Below are positions 45,607 through 58,430 of a stretch of DNA of 64,000 nt, in pieces (position 1 is the stretch's first letter; each line of letters begins with the position of its first letter). This DNA is from Astragalus membranaceus (taxonomy: Eukaryota; Streptophyta; Magnoliopsida; Fabales; Fabaceae), in the NCBI GenBank assembly GCA_039519185.1, contig CM076851.1, forward strand, positions 56,140,227 to 56,204,226, written 5' to 3'. Under the pieces are notes generated by a model. The model was not told the DNA's origin. It saw only the letters and a program-made list of their open reading frames with translations, and did not search any database. The translations under genes were made by a program, and so were the position numbers.

Positions 45607-47220
45607 GCATCAACTATAGTCAGGCTCACGACGTTAAACAAGCGCTTCGCAGGTGGCAACCTGTGTTTTATTTTCAGTTATTTTTACTTTTAATTTGTTT
45701 CATTTTGTTTTTAGGAATAAGCTCAGACTGCAAGCTCTCTCAGGGAAGTCACTCTTACTCTCTCATTTATTTATTTTTGTGCCAATTTGATATTTTGCAT
45801 TGAGGACCATGCTTTAGGCTAGTGAGGGCGAGGAGAGTTTAACTTTGTCAATTAATCTTTATTAATGCACATACCCACCGTATATGTTGATAGCATTTTT
45901 TCTGGCTTATTTTTGCGAATTATGCTTAAAGTTGAAAAAAATAGAGATTTTGCCTTTAGGGGATCCATAATTAATTTACTTGACAGACTTGTGCTTAATT
46001 GTAACGGTGAGGTTGTCCTTAGTAAGCTGATAATTAGCATTGTGCATGTTGAGTACTTTTTGTGAACTAGCTTCTAAATGTGAGATCTGAGCCTTCATAA
46101 GGGGATTGATACTAAATCATATAAATTTACCCCTTTTCTTTCTATGAGTGTGTTTTCCAATTTGCTACATTCTAGAATTTGTCTTTTGACCATTTCAAGG
46201 CGAAAATTGATTTGCATCAAGTAAAAAGACTTGGGGAATTTAGGTATTTTTCTGGCCCCAGAGTTGTTTGTTGAATTTATCCCTTAGTTGCCCCCTTTGA
46301 GCTTAATTGTTATATTTTTTTCTTTGGTACCCAGATATAATTTTTCTTTTTTTTGTTTGTGGTAACCATTTGGAATTAAATGTGGAGAAACTATTGAAAA
46401 TTGCAATTTCGTCCTATATTTTTAGTTGTCTATATTGATAGGACTGAAACTTTGTCCTATTCTTTAGTTATCTATCTTGTCAGGATAAAAAAAAAAGGAG
46501 TGAATCATGTACTTACCTTTTCCTCCAAAAAAAAAAAATATGAAAAAAAAAGTTGGAAAGAAAAAAAAAAGAACAAAGGAAAGCAAGAAGGAGGAAAAGG
46601 CACATCAAAAGAATGAAAGAGCCAAAGGGCAAATCCAAAAAAAAAAAAGTCTTCTCAATAGCAAAAAGCAAATCAAAAAGAGCTGACTCAATAGAAAAAG
46701 AGTGAAGAAGGAAGTGAAACTAATTTGGAGTTTGGGCAAAAATTGTAAAATAGATAGGAGCTCCATACTTTGTTTCAAAGGTTACTATTCATTTCTTGTT
46801 TCTTTTTTTTAGCCCTTTGATTATCCCTTTCTTCTTATTTCCTACCTTGCATGAATTCACACTGGCCCCATTACAACCCATGAAACCCCATCTTTTGCAT
46901 GCATGTGAACTATTTAATGGAGATCTGGTCAAATTACAAACATATGGTAATGTGCATTTTGTTGAAACTTGAGTGTATTGTTCCCTAGTCCCTGAACACT
47001 TAGAGAGATTGTGAGCGAGTGCCTTTGTTCACAGAAATGTATTCTTCAGGGACATGAGACTCTAATTGGGCAACCTTTTGACATCTCATATGTGCTATAT
47101 TGCCTATTGTCTGTCATTGTGCTTTTAACTTTGGGTCTCTTATTTGCTGTCTCTATTATTATTTTTGAAAAAAAAACTTATTGAGCCAGGAAATTTGCTT
47201 GAGGACAAGCAAAGGTTAAG
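45607..47220 (+). other. Non-coding internal region of element C
   Basis: Contains decayed 'AHDVKQAL' sequence at the start, then A-rich and oligo-A/T stretches. No gene. Open frames at 45865-46065 and 46401-46616 are low-complexity. Confidence 0.6.
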
Positions 47221-47231
47221 TGTGGGGGAGT
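47221..47231 (+). other. Polypurine tract of element C
   Basis: 'tgtgggggagt' lies immediately before the 3' LTR start. Confidence 0.85.
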
Positions 47232-48529
47232 TGATAAGCTCCAATTTAGTGCATTTTTAGAGACACTTTTGAGTCATTTTTGGAGCAATTATTATTATCT
47301 AAATAAATAAGTGACTCAAATTGCTATTTATTTTGTAGGAAAGAAGATAAATAAAGAAGCTGTTTCAATGAGTTGTTTGAAGCAAAATTGGAGTGTCGTT
47401 AGCAAAAGAAGGTTGCATAGGCCTAGTCCATTTTAAATAAAGAATAAAAGCCCATAATTATTGAATGGAAGCAAATGAGCACTACCTTGGAGAAAAAGAA
47501 AGAAACTTAACCTAGGTGTAAAAGAGGAACAGTAGCCGTACAGAGGGTTAATTTTGATAATAAAAGGAATGCAAAGGAAACAGTAGGGGCGGAGGAAAGA
47601 ATTGAATCAAAAGAAAACAGTAGCCGCGTGACACAAGAAAACAACGAGGAACAGAAGCCGCGGCACAACAGTACCGCCGGCAACGCATAGGAGAGGTTTT
47701 TGGGTACCCGTTCTTGACACCGTGAGAGAGCTCTGGAGCAGAAAAAGGAGACTAAATTTTCAGGATCAGAAATTTCTCTATTCCGGGTTATTTTTATCTC
47801 TGTAATTTATGACTCCTAATTTTATTTTATTGTTCTCGAACACTATGGATAGCTAAATCCTCTTCTAGGGTCTTAGGTGGATCTTGCATGTTTAGAGACC
47901 TTTTTATGTTCTAATTTCTGGTTTGAATTCCTGTTTTTATTTTAATTAATATTGTCCTATTGTTTTTATCACATGATTAGGATTAGCTACCCTTTGCATG
48001 TTTATAATCAATTAGTTGATCAGCGACCGTACTGCAATTAGTTGGTGGACCTATAGGATAATTGGGGCTATAATTAGGGCATGACCAAACCATAATTTAG
48101 TCTTCCAATCATTCAACCTTTTTGCTCTTTATGCTTTTCCTAAATTTAAATTCTTGCATGACCAAACGAGGGTTAATTTAGGAAAAAGAATATTAATCGC
48201 GAATGACCAAACGGATTAATAGTTTTAGTAAAGGGATTGGTAATTAAGTAAAATGAGGGAATTCAGGTAGGATTAGACATAGGGGAAATCAAAGCTTGCA
48301 AGTGAAACCGTGATCCTAGGCCTCTCCTCATTTATTAAGTCTAATATTTTAATTATTGTTATTTATTTCTTTTTTATTTGTTCCATTACAATTCAAATAT
48401 TCGTTCGTCTAAATAATAATAAATTTTGATTAGTTTGGTACTTGTTAATTAATCCCTGTGGAGACGATAATCTTTTATACTACTTCTGCGAGAGAGTACA
48501 CTTGCTCTAAGTGTGTTTTTAACGCAACA
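47232..48529 (+). repeat. 3' LTR of element C (1298 bp)
   Basis: Same length as the 5' LTR and no difference found by eye. Followed by the target duplication ACCAG. Confidence 0.95.
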
Positions 48530-48534
48530 ACCAG

Positions 48535-49488
48535 CTTACCCTTTTACTCTCTGTTTATTTTTCAATTTTTTTTTACGTAAGTAGATGAATGAATGAATGA
48601 ATGAATGAATGTGCATGAAATGCAAATGTACGACTTCTTGTTACGCTAGGGAAATTGTAAGTTTCTGTTTGACGCAGAACTGAAAGAAACTTATTTTATT
48701 AATGCAAATGTTTGATCCATCTTGTCAGAAAGAAAGTCTTACAATTCCCTGGCGGTTTATAGAAATGTATGAAGGATGAAATGTTAATGTGCAATAATTA
48801 ATTAATTTTTTTTATGCCATGCAAAAGGGACGGGTAAAAATGCATGAGGTATGCTAAAAAATAATTTGCCAAAATAACATATGATTTTTTTGAAATTTTT
48901 TTAGAAGACCGGAAAAATGTATCAGTGTTTGTTTGAATGCAGGGGTATGAGGCTCCTTTGTTTCCTACGAGGGTTCCTTAGAGAATAGGTCTAGGGCTTG
49001 TCTGCTAAGTGAACCTTTCAAAGGGTAGCTCTAAAGAGTCCTACATAAGGTTCCTAGAGCCAACGACCCCAGTTAAGAACACGGATCAACAACAATAGGC
49101 AAGCTATTATGAGTGCCAGCATTCTCAAGAGGGACCAAACTCTAGGTGAGACTTTCGTGACCACCCAACAGGACGCACATCCAGTAGGCCATCACTACGC
49201 AATCTCGTTCTAACTTAGGTTATTCTCCAGTCCGGGTATAGGACTATTCTCACGTGTGTCCAAAAGTGTGATAGTGGAGTGTGTGAAGGAGCAAAAATAT
49301 CAAGAATACCCCCCAAGCTGCAAAACAAACATACATATATACAAAAAGTGGTCTTCTATCCTAGGATTTTCATATCACAAAGAATAATATGCAATGAAAA
49401 TAAAAGACAAAAAGGGAAGGGTAAAAATGAACATTAAATTAACGACTAATCCTACAACTAATTTAGACTAGGTTTGACTCTCTAAATG
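48535..49488 (-). other. Untranslated leader of element D
   Basis: Lies between the PBS of D and its gag, now separated from gag by element C. It holds a (GAAT)n microsatellite at 48585-48612 and short conserved blocks, but no gene. Confidence 0.6.
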
Positions 49489-49506
49489 TCCCCAGCGAAG
49501 TCGCCA
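49489..49506 (-). other. Primer-binding site of element D
   Basis: The minus strand reads 'tggcgacttcgctgggga', two bases from the LTR border at 49509. It is a typical Ogre/Tat PBS motif. Confidence 0.75.
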
Positions 49507-49508
49507 GC

Positions 49509-50757
49509 TGTAGCGACCGAAAAATCCGGGCGAGGATTCCTCGAAGGTTCAAAATATGAAGCCGCAACCAAAGTTTTAGTTTAAGGGCAAACATTGGAAA
49601 ATCCCTTTTGGAATGGATAAGGGTCCTTGAGACCAGGTTAGGGTTCGGGAGTCAGTTATGTGTGGGGAAGGTATTAGCACCCCACGACATCCTTCCTATG
49701 GAAGGTTACCTGCTAACTAGTTGTAGGAAAGAATATTAATTTTGAAAATGTTTATTTTACCCTTTTTTATTTTGAAGAAAAAGAAGAAAATTGATATTTT
49801 ATTTAATAAAATGATTATTTAGGAAAAGACTGAAAAATGTTTTTTATTAGTGCAATTGACAGAGGTCGGCCGCCCTCTGCTCCTACGTATCTCTTGGTAG
49901 AGAATCAAATCGCACATAGTTCTAGGTAGAAAAAGTTTGTTTGTTGGTGTATTTTATTTAGGGATTTTAGGACTCCTGAGTGATCAGTTCATTTGCCCTA
50001 AAATGATGACTAACCCGTCTGTAGAGTCGGCTTAGTCCCCTAGTTTGTGAAAATGGAGTTTTTTGAAGTTTGGAAGATAGTTTGATGTGTGGTGGTTTGA
50101 TTTTATTTGAATAGGGGTTTTAGGACTCTTGATCCGTACGGTTTATTCGTCCTAAAACGCTGACTAAGTCGCCCGTACGGCCGACTTACTCCCCTAATTT
50201 GAAAATTTGATTTGTGAAAAGAAATGTGTTTGTGTTTATTTTAATTTAGAAATTTGTTTGTTTTAAATAGGGATTTTAGGCCATGATCCGTAACGGTTCA
50301 TTAGTGACCTAAAAAGCAGACTATCCCGACTGTACAGTCGACTTAGTCCCCTATTTATATTTTTTGAAAATGAAATATTCATCTATTTATTTTTATAGGT
50401 TTTTGTAAAAAAAATTAAATAAAAACGAAAAGAGAGGGTGTAGTAGTAAAATGGGGTGCAGTTTGTAGAAGGGAGTTTTATTATTAAAAATGGGTGTGAA
50501 AAGCAGCAGCCCAGTTTGTAGACCGGTCCACGAATTCATGGGCCTTTCAGGGGGGAGGCGTATACAGGAAAATGGGAGTGTAAGTAGTATTCTGAGTTAA
50601 AATGAAAAGACGAAAACATCCCTAGGTTTCCACACTATATAAGGCATTCTAAAAAAACCTAAACCTAATTTCCTCCTCAACCTCTCCCACGGCGCCGTCC
50701 AAGCCCAATCTCCTCTCAACCCTAATTTCTTCATTATCCTCTCAACCGCAACACCCA

Positions 50758-50796
<39 letters not shown>

Positions 50797-51991
50797 CGAA
50801 ATTTTAGGAGTGAGAGAGAAAGAGAGGAAAACAGGGAGAGAGAGTTTGACGCGCAGAGAGAAAAGAGGGAGGAAGGCGACGGAGTTTGAAGGGCAGAGAG
50901 GGGAAAATGGGGGGAGAGAGGCGACAGTGATTGACACCAGAGCCAGTGTATTCGCATCAAAGGGTTTGCGACGGTACTCGTTTGTCCGCGGCGGAGACGG
51001 TGGGTTGACTGTGTGACGGTTGTTTTGAGTGATTACGGTGGTGGTTGACGGCGAGATGTGGTGGTTGGTTTGACGACGGTTTGCGACGGTAAGGAGGAAG
51101 AGAGGAGAGAGAGCACGATGCACGGTGAGGGAAAGGGAGACCGATATCACGCAGGGAGAGAGACAGAGGGACGGTAGAGGTGGACGCAGCGTCGTGACGG
51201 CGGAGAGGGGAGGACAACAGTGTTTTGTTCGCGGTGGTTCACGGGGCTTCGCGACAGTCCACGAGGCGGTGATAGTGAGATTCGCGACAGTGACAGAGTT
51301 TGAAGGCACTTTTTTTGTTCTCAAAAGCCATGGGGAGAAGGTAACGGTGGTGGTTCACGGCCAACGACCACCGTCTACGGTGGTCGGAATCTAAAGGGTA
51401 TATCCTACTATGTTTTTTTTTTTGCTTTTCACGGTTCTAATCTCCTTCTTTTATTCTATTCTCTGATTTCTGATCTGTGGTTAACTGACTCTCTTGCTAT
51501 TTCATTTTTGAAAGACAAGCCTCCAAAGAAACTAGTTTTTTTTATCATCAGTACGTATTTTGAAACCCTAATTCGTATTTTTGAGATCTCTACAGAAATT
51601 TGTTTTCTATTCGTAATTTGTTCATAACCCGTCCCTAGTTAAATTCTGCTCATGGTGCTAAAATGTGTACAGACCTAGCAATTTTTAAGACTCTAAATCA
51701 TCATCTGCCCGTTCTGTTTAACATTCTTTTCAAAAGAACTCCTAATTCTATCTATTTACAGTTATGGACAGATTATGTGTTCAAAAAGAGATCGTATTTT
51801 TAACAATCTCAGGGTCTAAAAACAAAACTAACAATCTAATTTTAGTTTACGGAAGTACCAACCTTTAATCCAGCTTCTGATATACGCCTTTCGCTATTAC
51901 CGATATTTTCTAATCGTTGCTACTGCTTCTCGAACTACCCTTACAGCTTCTGTTTCTGGACCCTTTTTACTGTTTTGTGATTAGGGTTTCA
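49509..51991 (-). repeat. Right (5') LTR of element D, outer 0.7 kb deleted
   Basis: Matches the left LTR (32590-35060) at high identity, then stops at 'gattagggtttca'. The next base belongs to RT of element E. The missing part (equivalent to 35061-35789) includes the LTR start and the target duplication. A (GA)n tract at 50764-50793 is longer than in the left LTR. Confidence 0.9.
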
Positions 51992-52705
51992 CGCCAAAAG
52001 CACACTTAGCCGGGTTCATTTTTAGAATATGGAGTCTCGTCCGTTTTAGAGCTCGTTCGAGCTCCACTAGGTGGGCTTCCAAACTCTTGGACTTAACCAC
52101 CACATCATCGATGTATACCTCCATGCTTTTGCCGATGAGGTTATGAAAAATGGCGGTCATAGCCCTCTGGTACGTGGCACCTGCATTTTTTAGACCAAAA
52201 GGCATTACCAGCCACTCATAGATGCCAAAGGCAGTCTTATGGGTGTCAGCCTCGGCCACGTATATCTGGTTATACCCAGAATAACCGTCCATAAAAGTTA
52301 AGATGGAATTGTTAGCCGCGGCATCGACAAGCATGTCGGCCACAAGCATGCCATACTCATCCTTGGGAGTGGCCAAGTTCAAATCCCTGTAATCAATACA
52401 AACTCTGACCTGGCCTAAACTATGTCAGACAACCATTCTACGTACCTGGCAGTTCTTATAAACCCTGCTTTAAGCAGTCTTTCCACTTCGACTTTGATTT
52501 GTGGCATCAGTTGTGGATTGAACCTCCTTGGTGGTTGTTTGTGGGGCTTGCAACCTTCTTTCATGGGCAGCCTATGTTCTACTAAAGCTCTATCGAGGCC
52601 CGGCATGTCATGGTAATCCCACGCAAAGCAGTCACGGTAGTTCTTTATTAATGCCACCATCTGATCTCGCTGTTGAGGTTGTAATTTACCACTGACCTTT
52701 GTCAA
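51992..52705 (-). pseudogene. Reverse transcriptase of element E, 3' part deleted
   Basis: 52705-52415 is the RT N-terminal region ('KNYRDCFAWDYHDMPGLD' and 'VEVERLLKAGFIRTARYVEW'). 52382-51992 is the catalytic part: 'LTFMDGYSGYNQI', 'VMPFGLKNAGATYQRAM' and the active site 'VYIDDVVVKS'. It ends at 'MNPAKCAFGV', where the LTR of D begins. A break near 52400 interrupts the frame. The connection domain and first RNase H are absent: the remaining RNase H lies 19 kb away at 32589. The enzyme cannot function. Confidence 0.85.
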
Positions 52706-53783
52706 CCTTGGCTTCTATTCACTCCCCAGGTTTACCTCCAACAGAGGATCTTGCGCTTCAAAAGTGGGTATCTACCTTTGGATGGGCTCCAGGTGAGAAG
52801 GTTCGGCTAACGTCCTGTCGAAGGGGTCATCCGAATCTCCTTGGTAGGAGTGTTGCTCAAGTTCGTGTTCTTCGTCTATTGCACCAAACATAGCCTCTTC
52901 AATGCTGGATTCAAGCCGAAACAGGTGCAATCGATCCAGCAGGCTTTGTTCTTCTGGTGGGGGATTCATCATTATCCTCATTGCTAGGTCGTGGGTCGGC
53001 CAACACTCTGAATTCAAAACCTCTTTTGGTCCAGTCACAAGACTTGATGCCACCTTCCTCATAATTCCCTGGGATGGAGATAGGGTGTAAATGAGGAGAA
53101 TAGAAAATACCTCCGACCATCTTTACTTCCGCAGGGAATCGATTAGGGTCTGCGTCTATTATCTCCACTTGATCCCCTATCCGTATCAATAATTTCTGAT
53201 GTAGGGTGGAAGGTACACATTCACTAGTGTGAATCTAATCTCTCCCTAGAATTACGACATATGAGGGCTTTCCTTCTATGAAACTAGTCATGGTTATGGT
53301 GGTTGGAATGAGGTCCTCGGCGTTCTTCCCCAACTTTTTCATAGTAGCTAATGGCATGATATTCAACACAGCACCGCCATCTACGAAGACACGATTAAAC
53401 AGCTTCCCATTCAAATGGGCCTTGATGTACAGTGGTTTCAAGTGTCTAGTCATGTTGGTTGTGGGTTTTTCAAACAACATTCCCTCTGTAATTGCTCCCT
53501 CGGACTCTGTCAAGGCAGCCCATTCGGTCTCCTCAGCAAAGACATCTCCCTCGAGAGCTCTTGATTGATCTTTATTACCCCAGAATTCTGGTGGAAGAAG
53601 GCCCACCATTTCTATGTCAACATAATACGCCCCATCGACCTCGTCCATGATATCGTCTAGGATTGACCATGTCAAGGAGTCCCTGTCAAAATTCAGAGGG
53701 CCAAAGGGGTTCTCTTCGTTTTCTCCCAGGAGGTCGTCATCTGCCAGTTCCTCCTCCGTCATAGCCCCTTCAATGTGAGGCAC
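52706..53783 (-). pseudogene. Protease and linker of element E
   Basis: 53783-53235 contains a retropepsin-like domain near its end ('NRVFVDGGAVLNIMPLAT', DGG type as in other Tat elements). It is preceded by an acidic region ('TEEELADDDLLGE'). 53189-52750 is the linker to RT with 'IDADPNRFPAEVKMV' and acidic tails. A stop lies between the two. The role in the family is maturation of gag-pol. Confidence 0.75.
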
Positions 53784-54170
53784 AATGGGCGACTAAGGTG
53801 GCTTGGGGCTATTAGGCCCATATAGACATCCTATTACTGCCTCAGTCAGTGGGCTATGGGGGGTATCCATCATTCCTATCATGGCATTGGGTCCTTCCGT
53901 TGTCTTAGTGGGTGCACAAGGATCAGCTGCATCGAGGTTTGGCTGCTCCAGAGCTGTTTCCTCGACCGGTTTTTTGAAGTCCTATTCCAAAGTCGTAGCC
54001 ACCGTTGCTGCAGGAATGGTTTGTGCATTCCCTTCTCTGGCCGAGGTGAGCATCCGGAGGGTCTCCCTACTTCCGTCGTAGGCCCTTGCCCTCTGTTGCC
54101 TTCTCTTTTGGGAACGAGATTTGGAGGCAACCACCGGTGCTGGCGCTCCCGCTGCTGCATGTGTCATCCA

Positions 54171-56094
54171 TTAACCTTGTGGCACCTCTGATGGTGGATT
54201 TACTGTTCTAACAGTCCTCAATTCCTGGTCGTTAAGTATAGTATTATCTACTGATGTTGACCCCTGGGCCTCGATGACTTGCGCGACCCTTCTTTCATCT
54301 TTGGTATGAGGTTCTCCGTCTGGGACTGGCACGGTGGCTTGCCTAGCTGAATCATGGGCAGGCCTACCGTGCCCCCCAGGTGAAGTATACCGCAGTCTTT
54401 CCGTCACATCCTGGGTCCGAGGTGCATTTCTCCCAGAATTATTCCCAGAGTTAAGCTTGGATAGGTGTAGATCGCTGATATCAAAGGAGTATTCGGCTTT
54501 GTTCTCTGCTTCATCCTTCTCCTTTCCTTTGGCGGGCTTAAGAGCAGGACAGAGGTATGCTTTGCCTTTGACTATCTCAGCCACCAGAACGTCTGCCGCG
54601 TAATCGGCTGATTCATCGTAGTCTGAGTCCTCGACTGCATCCACTACTGATATCAATTGCGGCCCACAACCCCTAGTAGCTCTCTTCCTCTCTCTTTCCT
54701 ATATGAATTGTTCAATCTGCACGGCCCTGGAAGCTAAGCCACTGAGGTCACTGCAAGCGTGTCCCACAAGTTTTTCCTTTAATTGCGGATGCATTCTAGA
54801 GATGGCCATGGAAGTAAGTTGAGATTCTGGAAATGGTATTGAGCACTTTCCGGCCGTATTTCTGAATCTTTCAATGAAGTCAGTCACTACCTCATCCACC
54901 TTCTGCCGTAAATTCATGAGATCGGCTGTGGTAACTTCAGGCTGTGGCCAATAAAATCTGTCATGGAAGCACCTTTCCATGTCTGCTCAGGTCTGTATAG
55001 AATCAGGTGGGAGATAAGAATAACAAGAGAAGGCAGACCCTGTCAGAGACAGAGGGAACAGTTGCAACTTATGGAATTCATTCTGGTTTCCTTCCCCACA
55101 CTGGGTCGTGAATCGGCCGATGTGCTCCATAGTAGATTTACCATCATCCCCAGAGAATGTGGCAAAGTCAGGGGTTTTGAATCCTCTGGGAAGAGGCACC
55201 AATCTATCCACCCACTCGGGTTAAGGCTTCCTGTACACCGGTCTATTAAGCGGTTTCAGCTGAACGACGAAGAACTTCTTAATAGTGTCAGTTATCAAAT
55301 TAGGATTCAGGAGTTGGGCCCCTGATGGTCTTTCAGGTGGAGGCATTTGTCGCCACAGTGTATTTGGGGGACCCTGTGCCCCTGGCTGCGGTGGTACCTG
55401 AGGTGGAGCGTCTGTCCATGGCTGCCCTGGTACTACTTGGGCTAGGTTAACAAGGTCAGTTCCTGGTACAGATGCTTGCATGCCTCGGTGAGGTGGAAGT
55501 TGATTCCATGGCTGCTCGGCCGAGGCAACACTCATCTGTGTCTGTATATAGGAAACCGCCGGGTTGGTACTGAGTGCTCTAGGGTACGGCTGACTAGAAG
55601 GTAGGCTTGTCGAGCCAGGTGGCTCTGGGCCCATGCCTGCTGACTCGGGCAATACCCACCGATCCTGCCATTCCCTGATTCCGGGGCGAAGGCTTGCCCC
55701 ACTGCGTAGGCCGGGTAGTTAGCCGTGGCAGAACATCCAAAGGATGGTCCTTGCGGCAAACCAACCGAGCCCACTGCCTCGGGCGGCCTTCGGGCCAATT
55801 GCACTTGTCCCTGCTGAAGAGAAGCCGTATTAGTGACATTCGCCAAAAAACTGCCCCCCAGTGTTGGCAGTGGCCAAAGTACTAGGCTGAGGAATCACAG
55901 GAGTAAGGAATACCTGATGAGAGAATGACTGCTGAGGCCCAGTCAAACTCTCACTCGGTGAACACTGATGCATGCCTCCCATAGAAGTATAGGAGGATGC
56001 CTGCTGAGGTCCAACAGGGTTAGTGTATGGTAGGGACTGATGCGAGCCTCCCAGAGAAGTAGGATGTCCTGCCTGTGGTTGGCCAGGGAAAATG
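54171..56094 (-). pseudogene. Gag of element E, downstream part
   Basis: 55846-55221 is a proline/glutamine-rich N-terminal region in more than one frame. 55211-54987 ('LPRGFKTPDFATFSG' and 'LQLFPLSLTGSAFSCY') and 54980-54699 ('FHDRFYWPQPEVTTADL' and 'VDEVVTDFIERFRN') form the capsid core. 54656-54171 is a variable C-terminal segment. No zinc knuckle is obvious. The frame is interrupted by stops near 55215 and 54690 and by element F upstream (continuing at 63328). Confidence 0.75.
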
Positions 56095-58413
56095 TGTAAC
56101 GCCCCAAAATAATTTAATTATTTATTTAAGCTATTTAGGATTTACAAATAATTATTTAAGTGAATTAATTAATTTGGAGTTATGTTATTAAAGAGGTGTA
56201 TAAGTAATTAGGGAGTGGTGGGATTAAGTGAAATAGGAGGTGCAAATAGGGCCCAAACATTATTGGGCCTAGGGTTTAATTGGACCAAAGAAAGGGATTA
56301 GAAGAAAGGAAGGGGAGGGCGCTGGTAAGAGAGGAACAGAAAGAAGAAAGGAGAAGAAAAAAGAGGAAAGAAAGGAAGAGGGGAAAAGAGAAAGAAGGGT
56401 GGTGTGAAAATGGACCCAATTTCAATGTTGACCCAAGCCCATTCCCATTTATCCTAAAACCTAAGAATTGTTCTCATTTTCCATCAAAAGAAAGAAACCA
56501 GCGAAAACTGTGAGTGAGAGGGAGTAAGGAGGCGTGACTGTTCCAGCAAGGAGGAGGAGAGGAATTGCCTTCATCTTGGCCTAGAGGAGGAAAAGGAGCT
56601 GCTGCCATTTTCGTTCTTGAGGCTTAGGAGTGGCTGAGTTCTTCAATCACAAGGTTAGGGGGCTCACTTTGTACCTATAATAATTATTAGGATAAGTGAT
56701 ATGTTAGGTTAGGTTGTAGGAATTGTATGATGAGTATTTGTGTGTGGGTTAGGTGTTAGTGTGTTTGAATGATTGATTTGTTGGGTCAATTTCATGTTTG
56801 TTGTTGTGTTTGAGTTTGAATTGGTTAATCCATGTCACTAAGTTGTCATTGGGGTGCTTTGATGAATTTTACTTATTTACGGTTTTGCGAATCCTGACAC
56901 TGTTTCGGTTTTCTGAGAACTGGGAATGTTAGATTGGTCCAAAAATTATGTGGTTAATTGTTTTTGAAAATACACTTAACGCCGGTCGTTTTTCCGCTGG
57001 TTTCGTAAAATTTGGAGTTGTGTAGCTCAAGTTATAAGTCTCCAAAGTTAGGTCAATTTTCTGAAATAAAACTGTGAGTAGGTTCAGTTTTTGCAGGTTT
57101 AAGTTCTCAAATGAACTCCGTTTTGAATGATTCTTGTTTAGTTGGAAAGTAGGCTGAATTCTCTACGAAATGAGCACTGGTTTTACAAAATTTCATTGAG
57201 AAATGAGAAAGAAAATTGAGTTGCAAGTTGAGTGAAAAATTCTGCCCAGTTTTGGTACCACCGTGTAGTATTTCGAAAACTGTACCAATTGGCTACTTAT
57301 TTTGAAAAATGAAAATCATAGATAGAAACTAAACACAAAGAGCTTTCCAATGAGTGGTCATTTGTTAAAATCCGATGTCGTTCGCTATTTTAATTAATTC
57401 ACCGAAGTAGGTGCACTGCTGTAGGAAATTCAGCACTATGTACTGTGTCATGCCCAAGTATGCTTAAATTGTTGATTGTGTTACTGTTGACCCTTGTGGT
57501 GCTGTTTTAATCCTTGGTGTGTGTTTGGTCCAATAAAAGTGGTGTGATGAACTTGATGAATTAAATAGCTAACCTAAGGATACAAACTGAGCTGTAAATA
57601 CATTGAAGATGTGAAAGCGGTGTGGGACTTCGGTCCAAAGTGGTGCGATGCCCTTAAGGCTTATATGTGATGATGTTGAATTGAAAAGTGAAAAGTGGTG
57701 AGTTTAAATAATTGTTGTGGTGCATTGTCATAGTGTCTCATGACTCATGTGCATAAAGTGGTGTGGGCTTCGGCCAAAGTGGTGTGGTGGCTTCGGCCAA
57801 AGTGGTGAGTGCCCTCAAGGCATAAAGTGGTGATGATGGATCCTCATGCATGTTGCATACATGCATATAAGTATATAGATTCATACTATGTTGATAAATA
57901 TCTGTGGATGGTTGTAAGTTAAATGAAGTATGTAAGGATTTCTGTGAGTGGGTGTTGTCTATTGCCTTCCTGAATATAATGCCTATCTTACTGATTATTA
58001 TTTGTATAAAGAGACTCACCCTACTGCCTTATGTTGCTTCTTATGTCGGCAACTTGCAGGTGATCGCGAATGAGGCCTTCTTGTGCCTTCTGTTAGGTAG
58101 TGGTGTCAGCTCTGATATGTAGCACCAGGGGGAGGGCGTAGTAGACCATTTATTATTATTGATGTATTTTATGAATTCCCGCTGTGTTAGAAACAATTTT
58201 ATTATGTGCTGTAAACTAAACAGTTTTCTTTTTGGGTCCGTCCCTAACTATCGTGCTATGTATCATGCTGTTAGATTGTTGACCGTATGTCACTGTTTTA
58301 ATCTGGTTGCTTTACAAGCGGTGAAATGTGACGCTTCCTTTCAAAAGAAATTTTTTTTATTAAACTCTGATATATTAATATAATAATAGTTGATATAGAA
58401 GGGGGGTGTTACA
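56095..58413 (+). repeat. 5' LTR of element F (2319 bp)
   Basis: Begins TGTAACGCCCCAAAATAATT and ends GGGGTGTTACA. Preceded by the target duplication AAATG (56090-56094). Compared with the 3' LTR by eye, differences are T/G near 56938, T/G near 57001, G/T near 57934, and one T in a poly-T run near 58350. A degenerate repeat of 'ggcttcggccaaagtggtg' occurs at 57760-57830. Confidence 0.95.
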
Positions 58414-58417
58414 TTAG

Positions 58418-58430
58418 TGGTATCAGAGCT
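58418..58430 (+). other. Primer-binding site of element F (initiator tRNA-Met)
   Basis: 'tggtatcagagct', four bases after the LTR, is complementary to the 3' end of initiator tRNA-Met as in chromoviruses. Confidence 0.85.

Larger units (their letters stand above)
43108..48529 (+). mobile_element. Element C: complete non-autonomous LTR retrotransposon, TSD ACCAG
   Basis: 5422 bp: LTR 43108-44405, PBS 44411, one gag-like frame, a 1.6-kb non-coding stretch with A-rich tracts (46480-46700), polypurine tract and LTR 47232-48529. Flanked by ACCAG at 43103-43107 and 48530-48534. It lacks pol, so an Athila-type relative must supply the enzymes. It interrupts element D just upstream of its gag. Confidence 0.95.

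Noticed and set aside
56280..56513. Lysine/arginine/glutamate-rich 77-codon frame, duplicated at 61188-61421
   Set aside because: It lies within both LTRs of element F in an (AG)-rich tract, with no conserved domain.
58418..58430. Possible tRNA gene fragments ('tggtatcagagc')
   Set aside because: These are primer-binding sites next to LTR ends. No cloverleaf-forming tRNA was found in the window.
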